Shown here piece after piece: positions 8,976 through 17,752 of a DNA stretch of 62,311 bases (within the stretch, counting starts at the first letter, position 1; every line of letters begins with the position of its first letter). The notes beneath the pieces were generated by a model. It did no database searches. It saw only the letters and a program-made list of their open reading frames with translations, and was not told the DNA's origin. The stretch covers positions 1-62,311 of the forward strand of contig CAKPEJ010000004.1 in the NCBI GenBank assembly GCA_934149325.1, written 5' to 3'. The position numbers were made by a program, and so were the translations under genes. Source of the stretch: an uncultured Bacilli bacterium. Lineage in GTDB: Bacteria > Bacillota_I > Bacilli_A > RF39 > UBA660.

Positions 8976-10883
8976 ATGGAAATAGAAAACAGAAAATCAA
9001 CATTTATAAGGGATTTAATAGTAAAAGTATTATTAATAGTTTTATTTATATTTTTACTTATGTTTTTATTCCCAATGCCAAATTTAACAACATTTTATGA
9101 TGCAATATTTAATAATAATGTTCAAGCAATGAAAAATGCTGCAGAAAAATGGTATACAACAGATAGAATGCCAAAAGAAGATGGAGATATTGAAAAGTTA
9201 ACATTACAAGAAATGTTAGACAAAAAATTAATATTACCTTTTGTAGATAAAGATGGTAATACTTGTGATACGGATTCATCATATGTATCTGTTACAAAAG
9301 ATGGAGAAGAATACATACTAAAAGTATCTTTAACATGTGGTAGTCAAACAGATTATATTATAGAACATATTGGATGTTATAACTTCTGTAAAGACAATTC
9401 TTGTGTTCAACAAGTAGAAGTAGCAACAGATGATAAAGGTGAAGTAAAAATTAAAGTACCACAAACAACAGTACCAACAAATAATAAATACGCTATGGAA
9501 TATGAGTATAGAAGAACACATGGTAGTGAAAAATGGACATTAGGCGATTGGAGAAATTCTAAATTAGAAGAAAATAGTAATACTAAATTAGTAGACACTC
9601 GAACACAATATACTGGTCAAAAGAAAGTAACTTCAGGAACTACTTTATATAAACATGTTAAATATGAATATAAAGATAAATGGTCTTATGATACTAATTG
9701 GACTGAAGAAGTAAAACAAACTAATGAAAATTTAAAATTATATGCTGAAAGAACATTATATACTGGTAAAAAGAAAACTGTAGAAACAGTTAATAAATAT
9801 AAACATATTAAATATGGTATTAAAGATAATTGGACAGTTATTGATTGGTCAAATCAACAAAGAACAACTAATTCTACAACAGTTTTAACAGGAACTCGTT
9901 ATTTAGTTAGAAAAACAGTTAAAACAGATACTACTAAAGGTACATGGAGTGATTGGAAAAAAGATTCAACATGGCGTAGTTCAAGACCATCAAATACTTC
10001 AAATAAACAATGGGGAAATTCTTATAATAGTAAAACAGTAGTTAATTCTACATCTACTAATTGGGTATTAGTTGATAGTTCATATGCATCAAGAAGTCCA
10101 TTAGGTTCTTATTCAAGTGATGGTAATTATAAATATGTATTTAATAATTCAGCTTATGTATCATGTACATCAGCTTGTAATGGTCAATCAGAAGTAAAAG
10201 TTTATTATTATACTCGTTATAAAAAACAAGTTATAGAAAATAAATCAACTTTATACCAATATTTGTATAGAACATATTCTGAATCAACTTCATCATCAAC
10301 AAAAACAGATGAAAAATATGTTGATAATGCTACTCCATATGTAAAAGATGGTTATACAGTTATAAGAACTGAATATAAATATAAAGTAAATCATCCAGAA
10401 CAAATCATAGAAGATGTTACATGGACAGAATCAGTAACACCACCAGCAGGATATACTTATACTGGTCAATCAACAACAGTTACAGTAACAAGATATACTT
10501 CAATTGGTAAATGGGTTACAAATAGAAATAAATTAGGTGAATATACAAATAATATTGTTACAAGAAAACAATATAAATACAGATATAATAGTCCTGAAAG
10601 ATATATATCTGATACTATATGGACTACATCAATAACACCACCAGCAGGATATACTTATACTGGTGAAAGTAAAACAAATACTAAAACTTCATATGCTGAT
10701 TTAGGTAAATGGGTTAATAGTAAATCTGAACTTGGTGAATATACTTATAATATTGAAAAAAGAACTCAATATAGATATAAGACAAGAACTACAAGTTCAT
10801 ATACTGAAACTAAATGGTTTAGTAAAGATCCAGGTGGAGATTGGGTAGCAACAGGAAATAGTAGAAGAATATTAGTAAAATAA
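8976..10883 (+). CDS. large Tyr/Thr-rich repeat surface protein with pilin-like N-terminal module
   Basis: The 635-aa protein begins with a short cytoplasmic tail and one membrane helix (about residues 12-32). Next comes a module with AAEKWYTTDRMP, LTLQEMLDKKLI, CDTDSSYVSVT and LTCGSQTDYI, the same pattern as in the protein at 5108. The remaining 480 residues are repeats: two about 60-aa units centred on YTGQKKV/YTGKKKT with YKHxKYxxKDxW, then two about 61-aa units each starting TPPAGYTYTG and ending LGEYTxNI. The composition (Tyr, Thr, Trp, Lys) fits an extracellular fibre or adhesin. The function is unknown and the surface location is inferred. Confidence 0.6.
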   Translation: MEIENRKSTFIRDLIVKVLLIVLFIFLLMFLFPMPNLTTFYDAIFNNNVQAMKNAAEKWYTTDRMPKEDGDIEKLTLQEMLDKKLILPFVDKDGNTCDTDSSYVSVTKDGEEYILKVSLTCGSQTDYIIEHIGCYNFCKDNSCVQQVEVATDDKGEVKIKVPQTTVPTNNKYAMEYEYRRTHGSEKWTLGDWRNSKLEENSNTKLVDTRTQYTGQKKVTSGTTLYKHVKYEYKDKWSYDTNWTEEVKQTNENLKLYAERTLYTGKKKTVETVNKYKHIKYGIKDNWTVIDWSNQQRTTNSTTVLTGTRYLVRKTVKTDTTKGTWSDWKKDSTWRSSRPSNTSNKQWGNSYNSKTVVNSTSTNWVLVDSSYASRSPLGSYSSDGNYKYVFNNSAYVSCTSACNGQSEVKVYYYTRYKKQVIENKSTLYQYLYRTYSESTSSSTKTDEKYVDNATPYVKDGYTVIRTEYKYKVNHPEQIIEDVTWTESVTPPAGYTYTGQSTTVTVTRYTSIGKWVTNRNKLGEYTNNIVTRKQYKYRYNSPERYISDTIWTTSITPPAGYTYTGESKTNTKTSYADLGKWVNSKSELGEYTYNIEKRTQYRYKTRTTSSYTETKWFSKDPGGDWVATGNSRRILVK

Positions 10884-10914
10884 AAGATAAGCGTTAAAGT
10901 TTATCTTTTTTTAT
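10882..10914 (+). terminator. intrinsic terminator
   Basis: AAAAGATAA (10882-10890) pairs with TTATCTTTT (10901-10909), followed by further T residues. Confidence 0.85.
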
Positions 10915-10942
10915 GTTAAAATTAAATAAAAGGAGGTATTTT

Positions 10943-13102
10943 ATGATAATAAGTGTATTAGTTGAAATTAATATAAATAAAAAAGAAAAGACATTTGATT
11001 ATAATGTGCCTCTTTCAATGCAAAAATTTATAAAAAAAGGGATAAGAGTAACTGTACCCTTTGGTAAACAAGTTTTAGAAGGATTTGTAACAGATATAAA
11101 AAATAAAAGTGATTATGAACTTAAAGATATAATAAATATAGTTGATAAAGAAAGTATTTTAAATGATGAGTTATTATCTCTTGGAAAAATTATATCAAAT
11201 GAAAATGTATGTAACCTTATAAGCGTTTATCAGTCAATGCTTCCAAAAGCATTTAAGGCATCACAAAAAACTAATATTAATGTTAAAAAAAATGCATATA
11301 TTTCTTTAATAAATGAAAAAATTGCTAAAGAATTTATTATAAATTCAAAAGCAAAAAAACAGGTAGAAGTAGTAAATAATTTAATAAAAAACAAAGAAGA
11401 ATTAAAAAATAAATACTCTAACTCTATTATTAAATCATTAATAGAAAAAAATATTATTAAAGTAACGTATAAAGAATATTATAGATTAGATAATTCATGT
11501 GAAATAGAAGCATTTAAAACCTTAAATGATGAACAAAAAAGATGTGTAGATGAAATAAAAAATAGTAAAAAAGATGTTATTTTACTTAATGGTGTTACTG
11601 GATCTGGTAAAACAGAAATATATATTAATTTAATAAATGAACAAATAAAAAAAGGTAAAGAAGTAATTATGCTTGTACCTGAAATAAGTTTAACACCTCA
11701 AATTATAACAAGATTTAAAAGAAATTTTGGAGATAAAATAGCAATATTACATAGTGGACTTTCTAATGGTGAAAAGTATGATGAATATAGAAAGATATTA
11801 AGGAAAGAAGTATCTATAGTAATTGGGGCTAGAAGTGCGATATTTGCGCCATTTACAAATATAGGTTTAATTGTTATTGATGAAGAACACTCTAGTACAT
11901 ATAAACAAGATCATAATCCAAGATATAATGCAATTGATGTAGCAATTATAAGAGGTAAAAATCATAATGCTAAAGTGATTTTAGGAAGTGCAACACCTAA
12001 AATAGAAACATATGCAAGAAGTAAAAAAGGTTATTATGAACTTGTAAAATTAAATAAAAGAGCAAATAATGCGTCAATGCCATTTGTAACTATTGTTGAT
12101 ATGCAAAAAGAAATAAAAAAAGGTAATAGTATATTTTCAAATGATTTGTTACTTGCTATAGAAGATAGATTAAATAAAAAGGAACAAATAATTTTATTTA
12201 TAAATAAAAGAGGCTATTCTAGTTATTTAATGTGTAAATGTTGTGGAGAAGTATTTAAATGTCCAAATTGTGATATTACATTAACTTATCATAAAACAAG
12301 TGATATGAATAGATGTCATTATTGTGGATATGCAGATAAAAGAAAGGATATTTGTCCAAATTGTGGTAGTGATGAGATAAAATCATATGGTCTTGGTACT
12401 GAAAAAGTAGAAGAGGAGATAAAGAGTATATTTAATGGTGTCAGAACTATTAGAATGGATATTGATACAACAACAAAAAAGGGATCTCATGAAAAAATAA
12501 TAAATTCATTTTCAAATCATGAAGCAGATATATTAATAGGAACTCAAATGGTTTCAAAAGGATTAGATTTCCCTTTAGTAACTTTAGTAGGTGTAATAAA
12601 TGCTGATACAACTCTTAATTTACCTGATTTTAGAGCAAATGAAAAAACTTATCAACTTATAAGCCAAGTATCAGGAAGAGCAGGTAGATCAAAGACTCCT
12701 GGAAAAGTAATAATTCAGACATATAATCCTGATAATTATAGTATAGTAAATGCTAAAAATCATGATTATGAAAGTTTTTATAATGAAGAAATAAAAATAA
12801 GAAAAAAACTTAGTTATCCACCATATTTCTTTATATCACTTATAAAAGTTGGTGGTAAAGACTTCAAAGAAACAATAAATGAAAGTAATAAAATAAGTAA
12901 TTATTTAAAAAGTAAGAAAAAAGATTATATGATTATTTTAGGACCATCTGTTGGAAGCGTATCAAAAGTTAATAACATATATTATTTTGAAATTATGATT
13001 AAATATAGAGATAAAGAATATATGAAAAAATTACTTAATAGTGTTTATTATTTAGAAGAAAATAATAACAAAATAAAAGTTGATATAGATGTAAATATGT
13101 AA
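10943..13102 (+). CDS. priA: primosomal replication restart helicase PriA
   Basis: PriA reloads the replicative helicase at stalled forks. The 719-aa protein has an N-terminal 3'-DNA-binding domain (VLVEININKKEKTFDYNVP), Walker A GVTGSGKTEIY, the DEEH box, motif III GSATPK, a zinc module inserted between helicase lobes (CKCCGEVFKCPNC and CHYCG, CPNCGS), and helicase motifs V/VI (GTQMVSKGLDFP, SGRAGR). ATG 10943 has an AAAGGAGGT site; the upstream ATG at 10913 lies in the terminator T run. Confidence 0.97.
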   Translation: MIISVLVEININKKEKTFDYNVPLSMQKFIKKGIRVTVPFGKQVLEGFVTDIKNKSDYELKDIINIVDKESILNDELLSLGKIISNENVCNLISVYQSMLPKAFKASQKTNINVKKNAYISLINEKIAKEFIINSKAKKQVEVVNNLIKNKEELKNKYSNSIIKSLIEKNIIKVTYKEYYRLDNSCEIEAFKTLNDEQKRCVDEIKNSKKDVILLNGVTGSGKTEIYINLINEQIKKGKEVIMLVPEISLTPQIITRFKRNFGDKIAILHSGLSNGEKYDEYRKILRKEVSIVIGARSAIFAPFTNIGLIVIDEEHSSTYKQDHNPRYNAIDVAIIRGKNHNAKVILGSATPKIETYARSKKGYYELVKLNKRANNASMPFVTIVDMQKEIKKGNSIFSNDLLLAIEDRLNKKEQIILFINKRGYSSYLMCKCCGEVFKCPNCDITLTYHKTSDMNRCHYCGYADKRKDICPNCGSDEIKSYGLGTEKVEEEIKSIFNGVRTIRMDIDTTTKKGSHEKIINSFSNHEADILIGTQMVSKGLDFPLVTLVGVINADTTLNLPDFRANEKTYQLISQVSGRAGRSKTPGKVIIQTYNPDNYSIVNAKNHDYESFYNEEIKIRKKLSYPPYFFISLIKVGGKDFKETINESNKISNYLKSKKKDYMIILGPSVGSVSKVNNIYYFEIMIKYRDKEYMKKLLNSVYYLEENNNKIKVDIDVNM

Positions 13103-13113
13103 AGAGGTTGAAT

Positions 13114-14244
13114 ATGAATCAAAGAAAATTTAATAAAATTATGAAATTTAATTATTGTAATAATATGGTTAGTCAAAATGATATTGATTATTTGTATGAA
13201 ATTGAAAGAAAAAGTATTTTTAAAAACAATAACATATCTAATTTGTTAGAGAAAAATTTTCATGAATTTATTTCTCATAGAGCAAAGGGATATTTAGATT
13301 TGATTATTAAAAGAATGTTAGAGGATGAAAATTTAAAAAATATTGTTGAAAATAATTTTATTTATATTCTTAGTGAATCAAATGAGTTAGAAATAAAATA
13401 TATATTAAATTTAGAATATGAATTTGATTTTATGAAAAAAATTAATGATAATTTTGATTATTTCTTAAATAATTTTAATATGAAAAAATTATTTATATTG
13501 AATGAAAATAATTTGCTGAATAATGAAAATAAGGAAAAATTAAATAATTTATTTCAAAAAAATGAAGATGAGTTTTTAAAAGTACTATTTTTTAGATTAG
13601 ATGAAGTAGAACTTGATAAAGTTTTGGATATATTAAAAATGTTAATAAATGAATTAGGCTATAAAGAAAACATAAGATTAGTAGACATAAAAAGGTTACA
13701 GCCAGGTAATTTTTCAGAGGTAATTGAGATAGGAAGTAAAGTATTAAAATTAGGTAAGAAAAGACAAACACATAATATACCAAATAGTAAGTATATATTA
13801 AATCCAATTATAAGAAGAGATTTAAGTAATATTTCAAATTCCAATATGGTTTTAGAAGTCTCTGAAAAAGCAGATATAAATGTAAAATTAAATAAGGAAC
13901 AATTATATAATTTTTATAAAAAATTAAGGTCTGAAGGAATAATTTATGCAGATATAAAACCTGAAAATATTGGAATTTTACTTAAGGATAATATAGTACA
14001 TTATAATGGTGTATCGCTTGATTATAAAAATAAAGGATTTGATAAGGATATAGATGATGTATTAAAAAAAGGTGAGTATGTAATAATTGATACAGATTTT
14101 TTATATAATGAAAGTGATAAAAACATTAAATGGGGAAATGTATTATCTAGTGAATTTGAAAGAAGATACAAAGAGGAAATTAATAAAGAACAAGAAAATT
14201 TAGATAGTATTTTAGAAGAAAAAAGTAGTAATTATAAAATTTAA
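13114..14244 (+). CDS. protein-kinase-fold protein with long N-terminal helical domain
   Basis: The 376-aa protein is unassigned as a whole. Residues 1-190 are helical and Asn/Lys-rich. From about residue 200 the sequence follows a kinase fold: a Gly-loop-like LQPGNFSEV, a putative beta-3 lysine in KVLKLGKK, the catalytic-loop motif YADIKPENIG (HRDxKxxN-type with Tyr for His), and DTD in the DFG position (VIIDTDFLY). Activation and C-lobe elements are short. It could be an active atypical Ser/Thr kinase or a pseudokinase. It begins 11 nt after priA behind AGAGG. Confidence 0.5.
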   Translation: MNQRKFNKIMKFNYCNNMVSQNDIDYLYEIERKSIFKNNNISNLLEKNFHEFISHRAKGYLDLIIKRMLEDENLKNIVENNFIYILSESNELEIKYILNLEYEFDFMKKINDNFDYFLNNFNMKKLFILNENNLLNNENKEKLNNLFQKNEDEFLKVLFFRLDEVELDKVLDILKMLINELGYKENIRLVDIKRLQPGNFSEVIEIGSKVLKLGKKRQTHNIPNSKYILNPIIRRDLSNISNSNMVLEVSEKADINVKLNKEQLYNFYKKLRSEGIIYADIKPENIGILLKDNIVHYNGVSLDYKNKGFDKDIDDVLKKGEYVIIDTDFLYNESDKNIKWGNVLSSEFERRYKEEINKEQENLDSILEEKSSNYKI

Positions 14245-14329
14245 TCTAATATATTATAATATTATAGAAAGTGTTGTTTAAATATATTAAATTTATATAT
14301 TTTTTGCTTATTTTATTTAAAAAATAATG

Positions 14330-14358
14330 TTTACACTTTATTTATGGTATGTTATAAT
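14330..14358 (+). promoter_or_regulatory. sigma-A promoter of rpsB-tsf
   Basis: TTTACA (14330-14335), a 17-nt spacer and TATAAT (14353-14358). The transcript would carry a ~100-nt leader before rpsB, long enough for autoregulation by S2. Bases 14245-14329 are AT-rich with nothing recognisable. Confidence 0.8.
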
Positions 14359-14467
14359 AATTTTGGCTTTGAAAAAACACAAATATTGATTTACAAACCA
14401 AGTGCCTATATTAGGGTGGGGAGTAAAAAAGAGATATTTGGAAGAAAAACAAAAGGAGGAGAAGAAA

Positions 14468-15427
14468 ATGGCAGTAGTTTCAATGAGCTATTTATTAGAA
14501 GCTGGTGTTCACTTTGGTCATCAGACTAAAAGATGGAACCCAAAAATGAAGGAATATATTTTTACTTCAAGAGATGATATTTATATCATAGATTTACAAA
14601 AAACAGTTAAAAAAATTGAAGAAGCATATGCAGCTTTAAAAGAAATCGCAGAAAATGGTGGTAAAGTTATTTTTGTTGGTACAAAAAAACAAGCACAAGA
14701 AGCTTCAGTAGAAGAAGCAACAAGATCAGAAAGTTTCTATGTAACTGAAAGATGGTTAGGTGGAACATTAACTAATTTTAGAACAATAAAAAGAAGAATT
14801 AATCGTTTAGAACAAATCGAAAAAATGGAAGCAAATGGTACATTTGATGTATTACCTAAAAAAGAAGTAATTAAAATCAAAAAAGAATATGATAAATTAA
14901 ATGCTAATTTATGTGGTATAAGAAATATGAAAAAATTACCAGATGCTATGATTATTGTTGATCCTAAAAAGGAATATAATGCAATTAGAGAAGCACATAA
15001 ACTTGGTATACCAGTATTTGGTATTATTGATACAAACTGTGATCCAGATTTAGTTGATTATGTAATTCCTGGTAATGATGATGCAGTTAGAGCTGTTAAA
15101 GTTATTTTAGGAGTACTTGCAAATGCAATAAATGAAGCGCAAGGTAGAGAATTAGTAGATTTTGTTACTGAAGAAGATAAAGTAAAAACTGTTAAAAAAG
15201 AATCTAAAAAAGAAGAAGAAAAGAAAGAAACTAAAGAAGTAAAAGAAGAAAAAGTTAAAAAAGAAGAACCTAAAAAGTCTGAAACTGTTTCAAATGTCAA
15301 AGCCGATGATAAAGAAGATTTATCAAAGAAAACAGTTGTTGAACTTAAAGAAATGGCTAAACAAAAGTCAATTGAAGGTTATAGTAAAATGAAAAAAAGT
15401 GAGCTTTTAGAAGCTTTAAATAAATAA
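14468..15427 (+). CDS. rpsB: ribosomal protein S2 with C-terminal SAP/Rho-N-like extension
   Basis: This is small-subunit protein S2. The core (residues 1-230) has GVHFGHQTKRWNPKM, RWLGGTLTNFRTI and PVFGIIDTNCDPD. Beyond residue 230 an unusual tail adds about 50 Lys/Glu-rich residues and then a ~36-aa helical domain (DLSKKTVVELKEMAK, MKKSELLEALNK) typical of SAP/HeH/Rho-N nucleic-acid-binding domains. ATG 14468 is preferred because AAAGGAGGAG precedes it and MAVVSMSYLLEAG is the conserved N-terminus. An in-frame ATA codon at 14402 would add 22 residues not seen in the family. Confidence 0.96.
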   Translation: MAVVSMSYLLEAGVHFGHQTKRWNPKMKEYIFTSRDDIYIIDLQKTVKKIEEAYAALKEIAENGGKVIFVGTKKQAQEASVEEATRSESFYVTERWLGGTLTNFRTIKRRINRLEQIEKMEANGTFDVLPKKEVIKIKKEYDKLNANLCGIRNMKKLPDAMIIVDPKKEYNAIREAHKLGIPVFGIIDTNCDPDLVDYVIPGNDDAVRAVKVILGVLANAINEAQGRELVDFVTEEDKVKTVKKESKKEEEKKETKEVKEEKVKKEEPKKSETVSNVKADDKEDLSKKTVVELKEMAKQKSIEGYSKMKKSELLEALNK

Positions 15428-15450
15428 GAATCTAAAAGGAGAATATATTT

Positions 15451-16326
15451 ATGGATGCAAAATTAATTAAACAATTAAAAGATATGTCTAATGCTGGTCT
15501 TATGGATTGTAAAAAAGCATTAGAAGCAACAAATGGAGATATTGATGAAGCAATCAAATATCTTCGTGAAAAAGGTATAAGTAAAGCAGCTAAGAAAGCT
15601 GATAGAGTTGCAGTAGAAGGTTTATCAAATATTATTGTTGATGGAAATAATGCTGTAATTTATGAAGTAAATTGTGAAACAGATTTTGTTTCAGCAAATG
15701 AAAAATTTAAAGCTTTAGTAGATGTAATTGGAAAAACTTTAATTAATGGTAATGCAACTACATTAGAAGAAGCATTATCATTACCTACAGAAGATGGTAC
15801 ATTAAACGATACAATCATTAATGTAACAGCAACTATGGGAGAAAAAATTAGTCTTAGAAGATTTACTAAATTAACTAAAACAGATTCACAAAACTTTGGT
15901 GATTATATCCATATGGGTGGAAAAATTGCTGTATTAACAGTTATTGAAGGAGCAAATCAAGAAGTAGCAAAAGATGTAGCAATGCATTCAGCAGCTATGA
16001 GACCTCAATACGTTAAATCAAGTGATGTTCCAACAGAAGCTTTAGAAGAAGAAATGAAAATAATTAAAGAACAATTATTAAATGAAGGAAAACCTGAAAA
16101 AATAATTGAAGAAAGAATTATGCCTGGTAAAGTAGAAGCATATTATAGTGAAGTTTGCTTAGAAAACCAAGTATTCGTTAAAGCAGAAAATGGAGAAACA
16201 GTAGCTAAATTCGTTGAAAATAATGGTGGAGAAATTATCTCTATGATTAGATATGAAGTTGGTGAAGGTATGGAAAAGAAAGAAGAAAACTTCGTTGAAG
16301 AAGTAATGAATCAAATTAAAGGTTAA
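15451..16326 (+). CDS. tsf: translation elongation factor Ts
   Basis: EF-Ts recycles EF-Tu by GDP/GTP exchange. The 291-aa protein has an N-terminal UBA-like domain (LKDMSNAGLMDCKKALE), the core motif YEVNCETDFVSANEKF, and the dimerisation region with HSAAMRPQYV. It follows rpsB by 23 nt with an AAAAGGAG site, in the standard rpsB-tsf operon. pyrH and frr are not directly attached; frr lies 1.4 kb downstream after unrelated genes. Confidence 0.98.
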   Translation: MDAKLIKQLKDMSNAGLMDCKKALEATNGDIDEAIKYLREKGISKAAKKADRVAVEGLSNIIVDGNNAVIYEVNCETDFVSANEKFKALVDVIGKTLINGNATTLEEALSLPTEDGTLNDTIINVTATMGEKISLRRFTKLTKTDSQNFGDYIHMGGKIAVLTVIEGANQEVAKDVAMHSAAMRPQYVKSSDVPTEALEEEMKIIKEQLLNEGKPEKIIEERIMPGKVEAYYSEVCLENQVFVKAENGETVAKFVENNGGEIISMIRYEVGEGMEKKEENFVEEVMNQIKG

Positions 16327-16333
16327 TTTACAT

Positions 16334-16362
16334 AAAGAGGATTTAATCCTCTTTTATTTTTT
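16334..16362 (+). terminator. intrinsic terminator of rpsB-tsf
   Basis: AAAGAGGAT (16334-16342), loop TTA, ATCCTCTTT (16346-16354), then a long T-rich tract. Confidence 0.92.
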
Positions 16363-16399
16363 TTTATTTTTTGATAAAATATTTATAGGAAGTGTTAGT

Positions 16400-17056
16400 A
16401 TGAAAAAATATTTTAAATTTATAATATTATTTTTTATAATTTTATTTATAGTAATAGGATTAATGATTACAAATAAGTCAAAAGAAAATAAGAATAGTGA
16501 AAAAGTAAATTTTTCAAAGATGTATAAAGTTGATGAAAAAAATGTGTTTGAAAAAATAAATGCAAAAGATGCTATTGATTTAGTAAAAAATAGAACTGGT
16601 ATAATATATCTTGGATACAAAGATTGTCCATGGTGTCAAAATTTAGTTCCAGTATTAAATGAAGCAGCAAAAGAAAATAATGTAAATACAGTATATTATA
16701 TAGATGATTTTTATTATATGAGACCTGATAAGAATGATAATCCAAAGCATAAAAAAGAATATAATGAACTTGTTAAAATTCTTGGTGGAGATATAGTAGA
16801 AATGCATAATGATGAAAATGAGTTTGATATTATTAGAGTACCACTTGTATTATTTGTAAAAAATGGAAAGTTAGTTGATTATCATAAAGGTACATATGAA
16901 GGTCATGTATTAAAAGAAAAGATTGATAAGAATGGTAAAACAGTAAAATATTTAGAAGATTTAACTGAAAAACAAAAGAAAGAATTGAAAAAAGTATTAA
17001 CTAAAAAAATAAAAAAGGTATATGAAGGTCAGTGTACTGATAAAAATGGATGTTAA
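16400..17056 (+). CDS. membrane-anchored thioredoxin-like protein (CPWC)
   Basis: The 218-aa protein has an N-terminal signal anchor (residues 5-26) and an extracytoplasmic thioredoxin fold containing YLGYKDCPWCQNLVPVL, a CxxC redox site, and the cis-Pro region RVPLVLFVKNG. It resembles the small TrxA-like/bacteriocin-transport accessory family of Bacillota, with an insertion (YYMRPDKND) after the active-site helix. It is likely a cell-envelope thiol oxidoreductase. A C-terminal Cys pair (CTDKNGC) is unusual and could be a second redox site. The gene is monocistronic, flanked by terminators. Confidence 0.72.
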   Translation: MKKYFKFIILFFIILFIVIGLMITNKSKENKNSEKVNFSKMYKVDEKNVFEKINAKDAIDLVKNRTGIIYLGYKDCPWCQNLVPVLNEAAKENNVNTVYYIDDFYYMRPDKNDNPKHKKEYNELVKILGGDIVEMHNDENEFDIIRVPLVLFVKNGKLVDYHKGTYEGHVLKEKIDKNGKTVKYLEDLTEKQKKELKKVLTKKIKKVYEGQCTDKNGC

Positions 17057-17064
17057 AATAGTGT

Positions 17065-17094
17065 AAAAGTTTACTTGATAAGTAAACTTTTTTA
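17065..17094 (+). terminator. intrinsic terminator (overlaps a possible -35 of the next gene)
   Basis: AAAAGTTTACTT (17065-17076) pairs perfectly with AAGTAAACTTTT (17080-17091) across GAT. The downstream TTTACT at the end of the T run could serve as a -35 for the next gene with TAAAAT 16 nt on. Confidence 0.9.
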
Positions 17095-17134
17095 CTCTTT
17101 TTATGTTACTATTAAAATAGAAGAGGGTGTAAAT

Positions 17135-17656
17135 ATGAAAAATAAAAAAATGTATCTAGGAGTTTTAGCATTTATCGCTATTATTTGTGTAGTTTCATAT
17201 GTTATAGTTAATACTAATAATAATTCTAATACATACAGCATATCAACTATAAAAAATCTAAAAGAATCAGATATAAAAGCAAAATATGTTTTTACTAAAA
17301 ATATTACTGCAACTGATATCGAGGGAAATTTTGATACAAACTATGTAATTGAATTAGATTTATATAAAGGAAATATATTTCATGTAAAAACAAAAGCAGG
17401 TGAACAAGCAATTGATGAAAATTGTTATGGAACATATGAAATAAAAGATGATATTTTAACTATTAATAGAAAAACAACAGTTGATTTAGATAATAATTAT
17501 GAAGATATTAATAGTTCATCAAATTATAGTTTAAGTGATAGTTTTAAAATTTCAAATAATAAAAAAACATTAACGACAAAAGTTTATAATGGACTTGATT
17601 CAACATATACATCATCAAAATATTTTAATGATTCTGTAATTTTAGAAAAAAAGTAA
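17135..17656 (+). CDS. membrane-anchored hypothetical protein
   Basis: The 173-aa protein has an N-terminal signal anchor (residues 5-24, YLGVLAFIAIICVVSYVIV), an Asn/Ser linker and a beta-rich extracellular domain (YVIELDLYKGNIFHVKT, CYGTYEIKDDILTINRK) suggestive of a lipocalin-like or copper-resistance-like small beta barrel. No family was recognised. ATG 17135 follows AGAGGGTG; an upstream in-frame ATT at 17075 falls in the terminator. It is flanked by terminators on both sides. Confidence 0.6.
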   Translation: MKNKKMYLGVLAFIAIICVVSYVIVNTNNNSNTYSISTIKNLKESDIKAKYVFTKNITATDIEGNFDTNYVIELDLYKGNIFHVKTKAGEQAIDENCYGTYEIKDDILTINRKTTVDLDNNYEDINSSSNYSLSDSFKISNNKKTLTTKVYNGLDSTYTSSKYFNDSVILEKK

Positions 17657-17675
17657 AAGTTATTACTTTTTTCTT
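17648..17675 (+). terminator. intrinsic terminator
   Basis: AAAAAGTAA (17648-17656) pairs with TTACTTTTT (17663-17671) across AAGTTA, overlapping the stop codon of the preceding gene. Confidence 0.8.
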
Positions 17676-17699
17676 TTTAATTAATTATTTAAAAATATA

Positions 17700-17728
17700 T
17701 TGAATAAAGTTAATTAATATAGTAAAAT
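17700..17728 (+). promoter_or_regulatory. promoter of frr
   Basis: TTGAAT (17700-17705), a 17-nt spacer and TAAAAT (17723-17728). Confidence 0.6.
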
Positions 17729-17752
17729 TACTATAGAAAAGAGGAATTTAAG

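Noticed and set aside
8912..9100. 62-codon frame overlapping the promoter of the 635-aa surface protein
   Set aside because: It begins inside the -35/-10 region and runs out of frame through the start of a well-supported gene.
14402..14467. N-terminal extension of S2 starting 66 nt upstream
   Set aside because: The conserved S2 start and the AAAGGAGGAG site place initiation at 14468. The upstream codons lie in the leader.
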